Source: Hymenoscyphus infarciens
Taxonomy: Eukaryota > Ascomycota > Leotiomycetes > Helotiales > Helotiaceae
NCBI GenBank assembly: GCA_001414345.1
Contig: LLCB01000270.1
Coordinates: forward strand, 1-64,000
Direction of reading: 5' to 3'
DNA: 64,000 nucleotides
Positions 23,487 through 35,540 of this stretch are shown here, in pieces; within the stretch, counting starts at the first letter, position 1, and each line of letters starts with the position of its first letter. The translations under genes were made by a program, and so were the position numbers. A model generated the notes under the pieces. It was not told the DNA's origin. It made no database searches and saw only the letters and a list, made by a program, of their open reading frames with translations.

Positions 23487-24049
23487 CTTTACTACTAACT
23501 AGCGAGGGTTTTAAGACGAGGTTAAATCCGGTTTAACCTTAACTTAAGATAATTTAGACCGATTCTAAAAGCGTGTTTAAGCTAGTTTATAAACTAGATT
23601 AAAGTAGTTTAAAATAATTTAAGAACTAGGTTTAATATACTTTAAAACCGACTTAAGATGATTTATAGTAGTAAAACCTAACTCGTTTTAGTAAGTTAAA
23701 CTAGGTTATAAACTAGGTTAGGTAAGTTAAGTTAGTATTAGACCTATCTTAAACTAGTTTAACTTAGTTCTAGACCCACCTTAAACTAGTAGTAACTTAG
23801 TATTAGAGTAGCGTTAAATTAGTACTAAAAACTATTTATTACTTGAGAATATATATAAAAAAAGATTAGAATTACATAATCAGGCGTATATTATATAGCT
23901 ATACTACTCTTATATAATATACTCTAGTTCGTCGAATACCTAAGTCTAAGTTCTACTTCTACTAATTCCACCGATTCTACTAATTATTCTACTAAATATT
24001 CTACTAACCTAAATAACGTTATCTCTATATATATGCCTCGATTTAATTA
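23487..24049 (-). mobile_element. E-type element, right-arm fragment
   Basis: It starts CTTTACTACTAACTAGCGAGGG and runs through the right arm and GGTGGAAT-type repeats to the TATA region (CTCTATATATATGCC). It stops at TA, where another E element begins. The rest of this copy is not found beyond that element. Confidence 0.75.
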
Positions 24050-25573
24050 CTTTACTGTCAACCTGCGAGGGTTTTGAGTCGGGGTTGAATCGGGTTCAGA
24101 GGTGATTCAAACCGATTCTAGAAGCGTATTCGAGCTAGTTTATAAAATATATTAAAGTAGTTTAAAATAATTTAAGAACTAGGCTTTGAAACTGACTTAA
24201 GATGATTTATAGCAGTAAAACCCGACTCGTTTTAGTGAGTCGAACTCGTTTCAGCGAGTTGAACCGGGTTATGAACCAGGTCAGGTGAGTTAAGTTAGTG
24301 TTGGACACTAGTTTAGCTTAATTCTAGACCCGTCTTAAACTAGTAGTAACTTAGTATTAGAGTAGCCTTAAATTAGTACTAAAAACTATTTATCACTAGC
24401 GAATATATATCAAAAAAGACTGAAATCACGTGATTAGGCGTATATTACGTAGCTATACTACTCTTATACAACATGCCCTGGTTCGTCGAATGCCTGAGTC
24501 CTGCTTCCACCAATTCCACCAATTCCACCGATTCCACTGATTATTCTACTGAATGTTCCACTGATTGTTCCACCGACCTAAATGACGTCATCTATGTATA
24601 TATGCTACGCTGTGATTGGTCGGATCGGTCGGATCAGTCGGTTGGTCGGTCAGTCGGTCGGTCGGTCGGAAACTATAAGGCACGTACGTCAGTTCAGGAA
24701 GTAAGGGTAGAAACAGTACGTACTATAAAAGCGACAGCGACAGCGACAGCGACAGCGATAACGTAGATAATAAATCCGATGCTTCTGATTCGCTCTACTG
24801 AAAGTCCGACTGTGAAATATGCCTAAATCGTCGAAAAAGAAGGGGTATGTTATTATTATTCGACGACGTAGAATTGACCAGGGTAGCAAACGCGACGAAT
24901 ACGACGTGGATTACGATGCTGATAAGCGGCCCGATGCCGAGTAAGGAATACAATACGATGGCGAAAGAGAGTTATCGTCGTCGTTGTCGTCGTCGTCGTC
25001 GTCGTCGTTGTCGAAGTAAAGTGTTGAAGTATCGAAGTCGTCGAAGTTGTCGAAGTCGAAGTCGAAGGTAGGGGTGGCCTGTGCGTACGCCAAGCCCACT
25101 ACGTAGCTAGTTGTACGTAGCGTACTGTGTTTGGTAAGAGCGACCCTGGCACGAAAGCTACGCCCCACCATATGACCTACTTTAGTCACGTGACTTTTAT
25201 TTTTTATATGCTTATAGCCCTAATTCTAAGGATTATTAATATATAATTACTAATTAAAGTTAGTATATAAAAAGCCGCTTAAATCGCCTTTGAAAAAAAA
25301 AACACTCTCTCTAGACTTTTTATTTTTTCTTCTAAGTACTTTATTTTAGACATATTTTTTAAACTAAGTTAAGAGCTAGATTATAAGTTAGTTTCTAATT
25401 TTAAATCGTTTTATAAATCGGTTTCTTACTTTGAATCGTTTTATAAATCGACTTAAATTACTTTAAATCGTATTAGAGCTACTTTAAGAAATAACTCATA
25501 TCTTGAACCGGTATTAAACCGGTATTGAGTCTAAGTTGATACTAGCTCAAAACCCTAGTAGAGGGCATGTAAG
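24050..25573 (-). mobile_element. complete E-type TIR element
   Basis: It starts CTTTACTGTCAACCTGCGAGGG, ends GGGCATGTAAG, with TA on both sides (1,524 bp). Light RIP: the core keeps a perfect CRE (24,583-24,590), (GACAGC)n, (CGT)n and the CACGTG box at its right edge. Its two flanks come from different E copies in opposite orientation, so the surroundings were rearranged after or during insertion. Confidence 0.88.
24583..24590. promoter_or_regulatory. perfect CRE palindrome in an E core
   Basis: TGACGTCA followed by TCTATGTATATATGC, a TATA-like tract on the plus strand. Confidence 0.45.
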
Positions 25574-27134
25574 TACTGGTTTAATACCGGTTTAAGATAT
25601 AAGTTATTTCTTAAAGTAGCTCTAATACGTTTTATAAAACGATTTAAAGTAATTTAAGCTAATTTATAAAACGATTTAAGGTAAGAAACCGATTCATAAA
25701 ACGATTCAAGGGAATCATAAAACAATTTAAGGGAATTTAAGCTAATTTATAAAACAATTCAAAGTAAGAAACCAATTCATAAAACAATTCAAGGTAATTT
25801 AAGCTGATTTATAAAACGATTTAAAATTAAGAACTAACTTATAATCTAGCTCTTAACTTAGTTTAAAAAATATATTAAAAATAAAGTACTTAGAAGAAAA
25901 AAAAAAGTTTAGAAAGAGTGTTTTTTTTTTCAAAGGCAATTTAAGCGGCTTTTTACATATTAATTTTAATTAGTAATTATATATTAATAATCCTTAGAAT
26001 TAGGGCTATAAGTATATAAAAAATAAAAGTTATATAACTAAAGTGGGTTATATAGTAGGACATAGCTTTCGTGCTAGGGTCGCTCTTACCAAACACAGTA
26101 CGCTATGTATAACTAGCTACATAACCGCTAAGACCTAGTATACGGGCTACCCCTACCTTTAACTTCAACAACTTCGACACTTCGACTTCGACACTTTGAC
26201 ATCGACACTTTGATAACAACGACGACGATAACTATCTATTAATATCGCCATTACATTGTATTCCTTACTTAGTATTAGGCCGCTGGTTAGCATTATAATC
26301 GACGTTATATTCGTCGCGTTTACTACCCTGGTTAATTCCACGTTGTCGATAATCTAGGTATATTTTATGGTTGGACTTTTAGTAGAGTAACTTAGAGCCC
26401 CTGAATTAGTTACCTAGCGAATTAGAAGCATTAGATTTATTATCTATATCATCGCTGTCGCTATCGCTGTCACTATTGCTTTTATAGTATATACTGTTTC
26501 CACTCTTACTTCCTAAACTAACGTACATGCCTTATAGTTTCTAACCAACTAACTAACTAACCAACCGACTAACCAACCGATCTAACTAAGTAATCAAATT
26601 AAGGCATATATATAGAGATGACGTCATTTAGGTCGGTAGAATCGGTAGAATCGGTGGAATTAGTGGAATTAGTAGAAGCAGGACTTAGGCATTCAACGAA
26701 CCAGGGCATGTTATATAAGAGTAGTATAGCTACGTAATATACGCCTGATCACGTGATTTTAGTCTTTTTTTATATGTATTCTCTAGTGATTTTAAATAGT
26801 TTTTAGTACTAATATAACACTACTCTAATACTAAGTTACTACTAGTTTAAGGCAGGTCTAGAATTAAGTTAAACTAGTGTCCGATACTAACTTAACTTAC
26901 TAACCTAGTTTATAACCTAGTTCGACTCGCTAAAACGAGTCAGGTTTTACTGCTATAAATTATCTTAAGTTAGTTTTAAAGTATGTTTAACCTAGTTCTT
27001 AAATCATTTTAAACTACTTTAATCTAGTTTATAAACTAGCTCGAACACGCTTCTAGAATCGGTCTAAATCACCTTAAGTCAGGGTTGAACTGGATTCAAC
27101 CCCGTCTCAAAACCCTCGCTAGTTGGTAGTAAAG
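25574..27134 (+). mobile_element. E-type element lacking its left TIR
   Basis: It begins inside the left arm (TACTGGTTTAATACCGG), has the tandem GATTTATAAAACGATTTAAG arm, the core with CRE (26,619-26,626) and ATCACGTGAT near 26,750, and ends CCTCGCTAGTTGGTAGTAAAG plus TA. The missing outer left arm should lie beyond the E element to its left but does not. Confidence 0.8.
26619..26626. promoter_or_regulatory. perfect CRE palindrome in an E core
   Basis: TGACGTCA next to GGCATATATATAGAGA (minus-strand TATA box). Confidence 0.45.
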
Positions 27135-28554
27135 TACTTAGAAGGATATAACTTATATTCTTAGTTATCTTTCTTTTATAATAATTTTTATAATTATCTA
27201 GTTCTTTCTTATTATTAGAATTAATATTAAATCTCTTAGTAAGTAATATAGTTTTTAATAATATATTAATATTAATATAATTTAATCTTTAATATAATAA
27301 GTTAATATTAAGCTCTTTTATTTTTATAATATATAATGTTTTTTTAAGCTTTATAAGATAATAAGTGTTATAGTCCTAGTTTATATTTATAGTTATATCT
27401 AGTAGCTTATTATAAGTATATACGTTCTTATTATCTATACTAATATTAAAGCTACTCTTAGTAAGAGCTTTAGTTAAAATTAGAGTAGTAGTAATATCTA
27501 GGATATAATTTACTTCTAATAAGTTTATTTTAATATTATTACTTATTATTAGTATTATACTAACTCCTAGTATAAGTAGCTTAGTACTATCTACTATACT
27601 AATAGTCGGTTCTTTTATAGGTTTAAAGTTTAGCCTTCACTCTTTATTAGACGTCTAATGTTTAGTAGTACTAGAGTCTAGTATAACTTTAGATTCTTTA
27701 AATACTTTATAAGAAGTATTTAGTATAGCTATATATAATACTTTTAAAGTACTATTATTATTGTTTTTTAGATTAGTACTACTACTACTATTTCTACTAG
27801 TATTATTACTAGTATTATTAGATTTCTTATTTAATTTTAGTTCTAGATATAGTATAAAGTTAGAGATTATATATCTTCTCTTATTATAATAAGTATAAAT
27901 AGGAATTTTATTTCCTTTATTTATAGCTTTATTAGATTTTTTAGCTTTATTAGCTTCTAGGTTATTACTAGATTCTATTCTAGCTTCTTCTAGTATAAGT
28001 TTAGATATAAGAATATCTATATTAATTTTAGATAAATCTTTTCTTAGCTCTTTGTATTTTCTTAATATAAAACCTTTAAAGCTACTATTAAGCTCTTTAA
28101 ATATAATCTAAGCTATATAGCTTTTAAGTATTAGATGTCTTAAGTCTTTAAGATATAAAGCTATACTCTATATAGTGCTTATATATTTATCTACGTTCTT
28201 ATAAGAGCTTTAGCTAGATTTAATAATTATATCTAGGTATTAACTAATTAGATTAAAACTAGATTCTCTATATATAGCTATTATATACGCCTATATAGTA
28301 TTAGAGCTAGTTTTATTTTTAAATTAGTCTATATTATTAATAGATATAATATACTTAATAGCTTCTAAAGCTTTTTAGCTATTTCTAGTATAGTTAGAGT
28401 TACGTTCCTTATATTTAATACTAAGTTCTACTAATCTAGGTTCTCTATTTATATAGTATAGATCTTTATTAGGTCTAGTAATAGATAAGTATATATATAA
28501 TATAAATCTATTAATTTCTAGAAAGAGTTTAGCCTCTTTATACTATTTTATATA
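27135..28554 (-). pseudogene. second Ty1/copia relic: gag and protease
   Basis: Minus strand. A gag region (28,550 down to about 27,930) includes EAKLFLEINRFI. A decayed CCHC knuckle IYTYYNKRRYI lies near 27,880-27,915. A protease motif VILDSSTTKH (from VILDSGATKH) lies near 27,690, followed by PTISIVDSTKL and LLILGVSI. The sequence is distinct from the copia at 5,085 and RIP-saturated. It is cut at its 5' side by an E element at 28,555 and ends at its 3' side against an E element at 27,134. Confidence 0.82.
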
Positions 28555-29165
28555 CTTTACTACTAACCTGCGAGGGTTTTAAGTCAGGGTTAAATCAGGT
28601 TTAGAGGTAATTTAAACCGATTCTAGAAGCGTATTTAAGCTAGTTTATAAAATAGATTAAATTAGTTTAAAATGATTTAAGAACTAGGTTTAATATGTTT
28701 TAAACCTAACTTAAGATAATTTATAGTAGTAAAACGCAACTTATTTTAGTAAGTTAAACTAGGTTAGATAAGTTAAGTTAGTATTAGATACTAGTTAATT
28801 CTAGACCTGTCTTAAACTAGTAGTAACTTAGTATTAGAGTAGCCTTAAATTAGTACTAAAAATTAAAATTACTAGTAAATATATATAAAAAAAGACTAAA
28901 ATCACGTAATTAGGTATTTAATAAACTAGAGTATATTATATAATAGTAGTATAGCTATATAATATACGTCTAAGTCCTACTTCTACTAATTCTACTAATT
29001 ATTCTACTAAATATTCTACTAACCTAAATAACATTATTCTTATATATATACCTCGATTTGATTAGTTAGATTAGTTACTTTACTGCTAACTCGCGAGGGT
29101 TTTAAGTCAAGGTTGAATCGGGTTTAAAGGTGATTTAAACCGATTCTAGAAGCATATTCGAGCTA

Positions 29166-31109
29166 CGTATATACCCACTCGCTTTTACTTAATACTAGTT
29201 TAACTTAGTATTAAATCGATTTCAATAGCTTAAGTAAGAGTTAATATAGTATCTGCTTCTGCTTAGAGAGATTCTAAGGTTCTAATTCTATTTAAAGAGG
29301 TTTAAAACCTATTTAGAGAGGTTCTAAGGTTTAGATCCTATTCAAAAAGGGTCTAATTATATTCAGAGGTTCTAATCCTATTCAGAGAGGTTTCGAACCT
29401 ATTCTAAATCGTTAAATTAATTAGAGCTATAGCTAGCTATAGTTTAGAGCGGTTCTAAGGTTCTGATTATATTCAAAGAGGTTCTGATTATATTTAGAGG
29501 TTCCGATCCTATTTAGAGAGGTTCTGAACCTATTCTGAATTGTTGAATTAATTAGAGCTATAGCTAGCGATAGTTTAGAGTAGTTCTAAGATTCTGATTA
29601 TATTTAGAGAGGTTTAGAACCTATTTCGAACCTATTCTAAGTAGTTCTAAGTAGCTTAAGCTATTCTATAATAACTAATACTAGCTTTAGTATATACTAG
29701 CTATATATTAGTAGTATAATAATACTTAAAAAGTACTTAGAAGAAAAAATAAAAAGTTTAGAGAGAGTGTTTTTTTTTTTAAGGCGATTTAAGTGGCTTT
29801 TTATATATAAACCTTATATAATTTTTATATTTTAGTAGTCTTTAAATTTAGAGCTACTAGTGTATAAATTTAGTAAGTTACGTGACTAAAGTGGGTTATA
29901 TAGTAGAGTGTAGCTTTCGTACTAGGGTCGCTCTTACTGAACATAGTATACTACGTATAACTAGCTACGTAACCGCTAAGACCTAGTGTATAAGCTACCT
30001 CTACCTTTGACTTCGACTTTAACTTCGATACTTTGATACTTTAATACTTCTATTAACACTTCAATATCGATACTTCGATAACAACAACGATAACTCTCTA
30101 TTACTATTGTATTGTATTCGTTTCTCGGTATTAGGCTGCTTATTAGTATTGTAATCCTTGTCGTATTCGTCGTATTCGCTACCCTAGTCAATTCTACGTT
30201 ATTGAATAATATCAGCTAGTATAGGCATATTTCACAGTCGGACTTTTAGTAGAGCGAATAAGAAGCCTTGAATTAGTCGTTTAGCGAATTAGAAGCCTTG
30301 GATTTGTTATCTACGTTATCGCTATCGCTATTGCTGTCGCTTTTATAGTACGTACTGTTTCTACTCTTACTTCTTGAACTAACGTGTATACCTTATAGTT
30401 TCCGACTGACTAACCAACTGACCGATTAAACCAATTATATTGAGGTATATATATAGGGATGACGTCATTTGGGTCAGTAGAATATTTAGTAGATTAATCG
30501 GTGGAATAATCAGTGGAATTGGTGGAATTAGTAGAAGCAGGACTTGAGCATTTAGACATGTTACGTAAGAGTAGTATAGCTACGTAATATACGCCTGATC
30601 ACGTGATTTTACATTCAAGTCCTTTTTTCAAGCTCTTTTTCAAGCTCTTTTTCTAGCTCTTTTTCTAGCTCTTTTGTTCTTAAGTCTTTTTCAATACTAG
30701 CTTAAAACTGGCTCCGATCCAGCTCCAAACCAGTTCCAAACCAGTTCAGAACTATTTATATAAAGTCGACTATAGATCAGATACGTTCAAGGTGTTATAG
30801 ATTAAGAAACTAACTTAGCTCTCTTTTAAACCTAGCTCTGAACTAGCTCTAAATCGGTTCTAAGCCGGCTTCGAACTAGTAAAACCTCTCTAAACCGGCT
30901 CCGAACTAGTAGAACTTCTCTAAACTAGCTCTAAACTAGCTCTAAACCGGTTCTAAACCGGTTCCGATTCAGTTCCAACTCAGTTCTAAACTACTAGAAC
31001 TACTCTGATACTAATCTGACCCTAGGTTAACCTTAATTCAAATCAGAGTCGAATTAGAGTCGAACTAGAGTTGAATAAGAGTTGAGCAAATAGCGGTTCG
31101 GCAGTATAG
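29166..31109 (+). mobile_element. complete F-type TIR element, innermost of a triple nest
   Basis: Left end CGTATATACCCACTCGC, right end GCGGTTCGGCAGTATAG, TA on both sides (1,944 bp). Core CRE at 30,460-30,467. A minus-strand frame at 29,976-30,191 resembles the recurrent small frame of other copies. RIP is intermediate. Confidence 0.88.
30460..30467. promoter_or_regulatory. perfect CRE palindrome in an F core
   Basis: TGACGTCA beside GTATATATATAGGGA (minus-strand TATA box). Confidence 0.45.
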
Positions 31110-33713
31110 TAGTTTATAAAATAGATTAAAGCAGTTTAAAATAATTTAAGAACTAGGTTTAATATGCTTTAAAACCGACTTAAGATAATTTATAGTAGTA
31201 AAACCTGACTCGTTTTAGCGAGTCGAACTAGGTTATGAACCGGGTTAGGTGAGTTAAGTTAGTGTCGGACACTAGTTTAACTTAATTCTAGACCCGCCTT
31301 AAACTAGTAGTAACTTAGTATTAGAGTAGCCTTAAATTAGTACTAAAAATATTTATGACTAGCGAATATATATTAAAAAAGACTGAAATCACGTGATTAG
31401 GCGTATATTACGTAGCTATACTACTCTTATACAACATACCCTGGTTTGTCGAATGCCCGAGTCCTGCTTCTACCAATTCTACCAATTCCACCAATTCCAC
31501 TAATTCTACTAATTCCACTAATTCTACCGATTATTCTACTGAATGTTCCACCAACCCAAATGACGTTATCCCTATATATATACCTCGATTTAATTGGTTA
31601 GATCGGTTAGTCGGTCGGTTAGTTAGAAGCTATAAGGCACGTACGTTAGTTTAGGAAGTAAGAGTAGAAACAGTATATACTATAAAAGCAACAGCGATAG
31701 TAACAGCGATAGCGATAGTAATAACGTAGATAATAAATCTAAAGCTTCTAATTTACTTCGCTGAAAGTCTAACTATAAAATATATCTAAATTGTTAAAAA
31801 AGAAGGGTTATTATTTAATAATATAAAATTAACTAGAGTAGTAAACACGACGAATATAACGTAGATTATAATGCTAATAAGTAGCCTAATACTAAGTAAC
31901 AAATATAATATAATAGTAAAAGCGAGTTATCGTTGTTATTGTTGTCGTTGTTGTTATTAAAGTAAAGTATCGAAGTCGAAGATGTTAAAGTTAAAGTCGA
32001 AGTCGAAGTCGAAGATAGAGGTAGCCCGTGCGCTAAGTCTTAGTAGTTATATAGCTAGTTATATATAGTATACTATATTTAATAAGAGCAACCCTAGTAT
32101 AAAAGCTACGCTCTACTATATAACCTACTTTAGTTATATAACTTACTAAATTTATATACTAGTAGCTCTAAATTTAAAGACTTAGAATATTAAATTATAT
32201 AAGGTTTATATATAAAAAGCTACTTAAATTGCTTTTAAAAAAAAAAACACTTTCTCTAAACTTTTTATTTTTTCTTTTAAATACTTTATTTTAGACATAT
32301 TTTTTAAACTAAGTTAAGAGCTAGCTTATAAGTTAGTTTCTAATTTTAAATCGTTTCATAAATTAGCTTAAATTACCTTAAATCGTTTTATAAATCAGTT
32401 TCTTACTTTAAATCGTTTTATAAATTAGCTTAAATTACCTTAAATCGTTTTATAAATCAGTTTCTTACTTTAAATCGTTTTATAAAACGTATTAGAGCTA
32501 CTTTAAGAAATAACTAATATCTTAAACTAGTATTAAACCGGTATTAAGTCTAAGTTAATACTAGCTCAAAACCCTAGTAGAGAGCATATAAGTAGTTAGT
32601 TAGTTAATAACTATAAAACATATATATTAGTTTAGAAAGTAAAGGTAGAAATAGTATATACTAATAGTAATAGTAATAACGTAGATAATAAATCCGATAC
32701 TTCTAATTTACTAAGTAACTAATTTAAAAGCTCTAATTTACTTTACTAAAATTCTAACTATAAAATATACCTATATTATTAAAAAAGAAAGAGTATATTA
32801 TTATTATTTAATAACCTAGAATTAACTAGAGTAGTAAATATAACGAATATAATATAGATTATAATACTAATAAGCGGCCTAATACTAAGTAATAATTATA
32901 ATATAATAGTAATAGAGACTTATTATTATTATTATTATTATCGTTATCGAAGTAAAGTATTAAAGTATTAAAGTATTAAAGTATTAAAGTATTAAAGTAT
33001 TAAAGTATTAAAGTATTAAAGTTAAAGTTAAGAGTAGAGGTAGCCTATATACTAGGTCTTAGTAGTTACGTAGCGAGTTATATATAGTATACTATATTTA
33101 GTAAAAGTAACCCTAGTATAAAAGCCACGCCTTACTAGGTAACCTACTTTTATTATATAACTTACTAAACCCTATATACTAGTAGTCTTAAATTTAAAGA
33201 TTATTAATATATACTTACTAGTTAAAGTTACTATATAAAAAGCTACTTAAATTACTTTTAAAAAAAAAAACACTCTCTTTAAACTTTTTATTTTTTCTTC
33301 TAAATACTTTATTTTAAATATGTTTTTTAAACTAAGTTAAAAGCTAGGTTATAAACTAGTTTATAATTTTAAATTAGTTTATAAATTAGTTTAAATTACC
33401 TTAAATTGTTTTATAAATTAGGTTCTTACTTTAAATCGTTTTATAAATTAGGTTAAATTACCTTAAATTATTTTATAAATCGAGTTAAATTATCGTAAAT
33501 TATTTTATAAATCGAGTTAAATTACCTTAAATCGTTTTATAAAATAGATTCTTACTTTAAATCGTTTTATAAATTAGGTTAAATTACCTTAAATCGTTTT
33601 ATAAAACATATTAGAGCTACTTCTAGAAATAACTAATATCTTAAACTAGTATTAAACCGGTATTAAGTCTAAGTTAATACTAGCTCAAAACCCTAGTAGA
33701 GAGCATATAAGTA

Positions 33714-33839
33714 ATAAAGAACGGGATTTACCTATTTATTAGAGTATATCGCCGCAATAATTGAGAAGAACTTTGTAGTTGTCGGCTACGGCGCCTACTA
33801 TGATACTAAGGGCGATAAGACTAATAGTATTTAAACGTA
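33714..33839. other. un-RIPed junction sequence, origin unknown
   Basis: TG and CA reappear here. One plus-strand frame is open for about 38 codons (with VVVGYGAYYDTKGD) before a TAA, and a minus-strand frame is open for a similar length. It is too short to assign, and may be a fragment of a lost gene between an E element and a MITE. Confidence 0.35.
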
Positions 33840-34240
33840 TCTCTTCAGTTATCCTTACACCCCACGTGCAGACGCGTTCAGCAGTCCGGTTTAAAACTAC
33901 TCTCATTTAAGATAGTTTTAGACTAAAAACTAGGTAGCTTTAAACTACGATGCTGCTAAACCAGTTTAGAAGTGCTAAGATATCAAAATCTAACTTAAAG
34001 CAAGAAACACGTCTACGAGGCGTACTTAAGAGGCCTTCTTTTTAAGGACTTTTTTAGTAGAGGTTTTTATAAACATAAGATTATAGGTAAATCATTATTT
34101 AATTTCTACATCGTTATATACTTTAGTAGAGTTCAAAGAATAAGATAATAATTTAAATATTTAGTCGCGTTAGAGCTAGAAATATGAGGTTGGAACCGCG
34201 TTCCACTAAATCACGTAGGGTGTAAGGATAACTGAAGAGA
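33840..34240. mobile_element. MITE (401 bp) with near-perfect TIRs
   Basis: Termini are TCTCTTCAGTTATCCTTACACCC on both ends (inverted), extending over about 29 bp with one mismatch, each bordered by TA. The interior is non-coding, AT-rich and only partly RIP-like. It is unrelated to E/F in sequence. It sits exactly at the edge of the gene island. Confidence 0.85.
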
Positions 34241-34387
34241 TAGTGATAGTTGCAAATGAGTTTGGATATAAGAAGATAATATCGATTTAGTTGAAGTGAA
34301 GTGAATATATGATATAAAATTGCTGAAAGTTAGGGAGAGAGAGATATTGCGAGTAATAGTATTATAGAAAGAGAGAGAAGAAGAAAG

Positions 34388-34585
34388 ATGAAATACTTCA
34401 TACTACACCCGTTTCTCGTTAAACTAGAAAATGCTCTCGTGACCTGTGGTGCCAACGGGATAACTTATAAAGAATTTTGTGACGATCAATGCCATAATCA
34501 TAGGGAGGGAAAGATTGATGCTTGTTTGCTATTAAACATTGGTTTCCTTATGAACCCCGGTCTATTGGGGCCATTTCCCAGGTAG
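34388..34585 (+). CDS. small cysteine-containing protein with Kazal-like motif (hypothetical)
   Basis: A 65-codon ORF starting at the first ATG after a purine-rich leader. Residues 20-35 read CGANGITYKEFCDDQC, followed by a Cys at 46. This matches the Kazal inhibitor core CG.(N/D)G.TY...C...C, though the full set of six cysteines is not present. The N-terminus (MKYFILHPFLVKLENALV) is weakly signal-peptide-like, with charged residues interrupting the hydrophobic stretch. It lies alone beside the MITE and RIP border, a typical position for small secreted proteins in such genomes. It could be a truncated gene or a chance frame; an intron cannot be excluded. Confidence 0.35.
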   Translation: MKYFILHPFLVKLENALVTCGANGITYKEFCDDQCHNHREGKIDACLLLNIGFLMNPGLLGPFPR

Positions 34586-35540
34586 ATTAGAGTCGAGAGA
34601 AAGAAGAAGTTAGGAGGAAGGAATAGAAGTTAGTAGTGAATAAAATGGAAAAGAATTTTGTAATTTTAGTCTCTTTGGATTTTGAAAAGACAACAGCTGA
34701 ATCCGCTCTACAAGAGTGACGTTTACTATTGCACTGTCTTATATATCTAGAAACACCAGGGGCGTCTGAACTGATCTCGGTTCGTAGACTTTAGCTCAGG
34801 GTGTTATTTGGGGTATGTATTTCGTAAGAGTATCAAGCTGGTTTTATGATTTTCGGGGTTTGTTTCGCGTAATCTAGCGAGCAAGCTAGTAAGCCATCAA
34901 TCATCCAGTAAGCCAAAAAAATGTCGAGTAACCTAGGCATCATTTTTCCGGGCCAAAAGAGAGTCGTAAATGAACTAAACAATTGCTGGCTTTGTTGACT
35001 AACATGAGTCTCGACACACCCTCTGGTGGACTAGATCGGAATCCAATTATCACAAATGTCAAAGTTCAGTGCAACCGAGAGTGAGAAGGAACAAAGACAA
35101 AGCAAGTCGCACTTAAGATGTGCTATTTACGCTTTTAAAAATCTTATATCGAGACCGGGAGGTTAGCGCGCTCTGTTAGATATCACAGAATGCAAAAAAA
35201 ATTCTCAAGTTTGAGATGGTTGTTTTAATTTTGATACCATCTAGTACCGTCTGCGGCTTATTGAATTAGCAATTATTTCTTACAAGCTAGGTGAGTTTAT
35301 TACATTACATAGTGCCGCAAGAGTTCAAACACAAGAGGTGCTTCAGCAGTCAACAAAGCCCCCCGGATTTTGGGTCTCAACTCCCTTTGAGTCTAGCAAT
35401 ATTAGCCACCATTCAATCTTGCTCCGTCTAGATGATCCCGATCCTTCGGGAACAAACCCCCTCCTTGTTCTCATGAACAAGGTAAAGCCATTGCGAAATC
35501 CGCACTCAACACATTAGTGCAATTTCCATCGTAATCGACA
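34586..35540. other. intergenic, no gene seen
   Basis: Normal base composition, no convincing ORF, tRNA or repeat terminus. A perfect 8-bp hairpin CCTTGTTC-TCAT-GAACAAGG lies at 35,463-35,482, just downstream of the gene that ends at 35,541, presumably in its 3' UTR. Confidence 0.5.

Larger units (their letters stand above)
29078..32592 (-). mobile_element. E-type TIR element nested in E, itself split by F
   Basis: It starts CTTTACTGCTAACTCGCGAGGG and ends GAGCATATAAG with TA on both sides. It is split at TTCGAGC-TA-GTTTATAAA by the F element at 29,166. That joined sequence is intact in the E copy near 24,130. Net length is about 1.57 kb. Confidence 0.87.
28555..33711 (-). mobile_element. 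E-type TIR element, heavily RIP-mutated, containing nested E and F
   Basis: Left border CTTTACTACTAACCTGCGAGGG after TA, right border GAGCATATAAG before TA. Net length is about 1.64 kb after removing the nested E (29,078-32,592). The two halves join at GATTAGATTAGT-TA-GTTAGTTAG, matching the uninterrupted (GGTCGGTT)n region of other copies. The right flank is the first non-RIP sequence of the gene island. Confidence 0.85.
1..33730. other. RIP-mutated AT-rich compartment, left
   Basis: CpA and TpG dinucleotides are nearly absent over long stretches (for example the first 400 bases), replaced by TpA, while CpG is kept. This is the strand-symmetric signature of repeat-induced point mutation. 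Damage is uneven: old retrotransposons are saturated and several nested E/F elements are only lightly hit. The signature stops abruptly near 33,730. No intact host gene was found here; open frames are chance or simple-sequence frames. Confidence 0.93.

Noticed and set aside
24473..24766. 97-residue Thr/Ser-rich ORF running across the CRE/TATA module
   Set aside because: Composed of GGTGGAAT-, GACC- and GACAGC-type simple repeats; overlaps the promoter-like motifs and changes frame between copies.
1..33730. Centromere or telomere-adjacent sequence
   Set aside because: No TTAGGG-type repeats; AT-richness is fully explained by RIP of transposons. A centromeric location cannot be tested from sequence alone.
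35140..35340. Possible tRNA gene (A-box-like GTTAGCGCGCTC, B-box-like GTTCAAACAC)
   Set aside because: No cloverleaf can be folded and the spacing is wrong.
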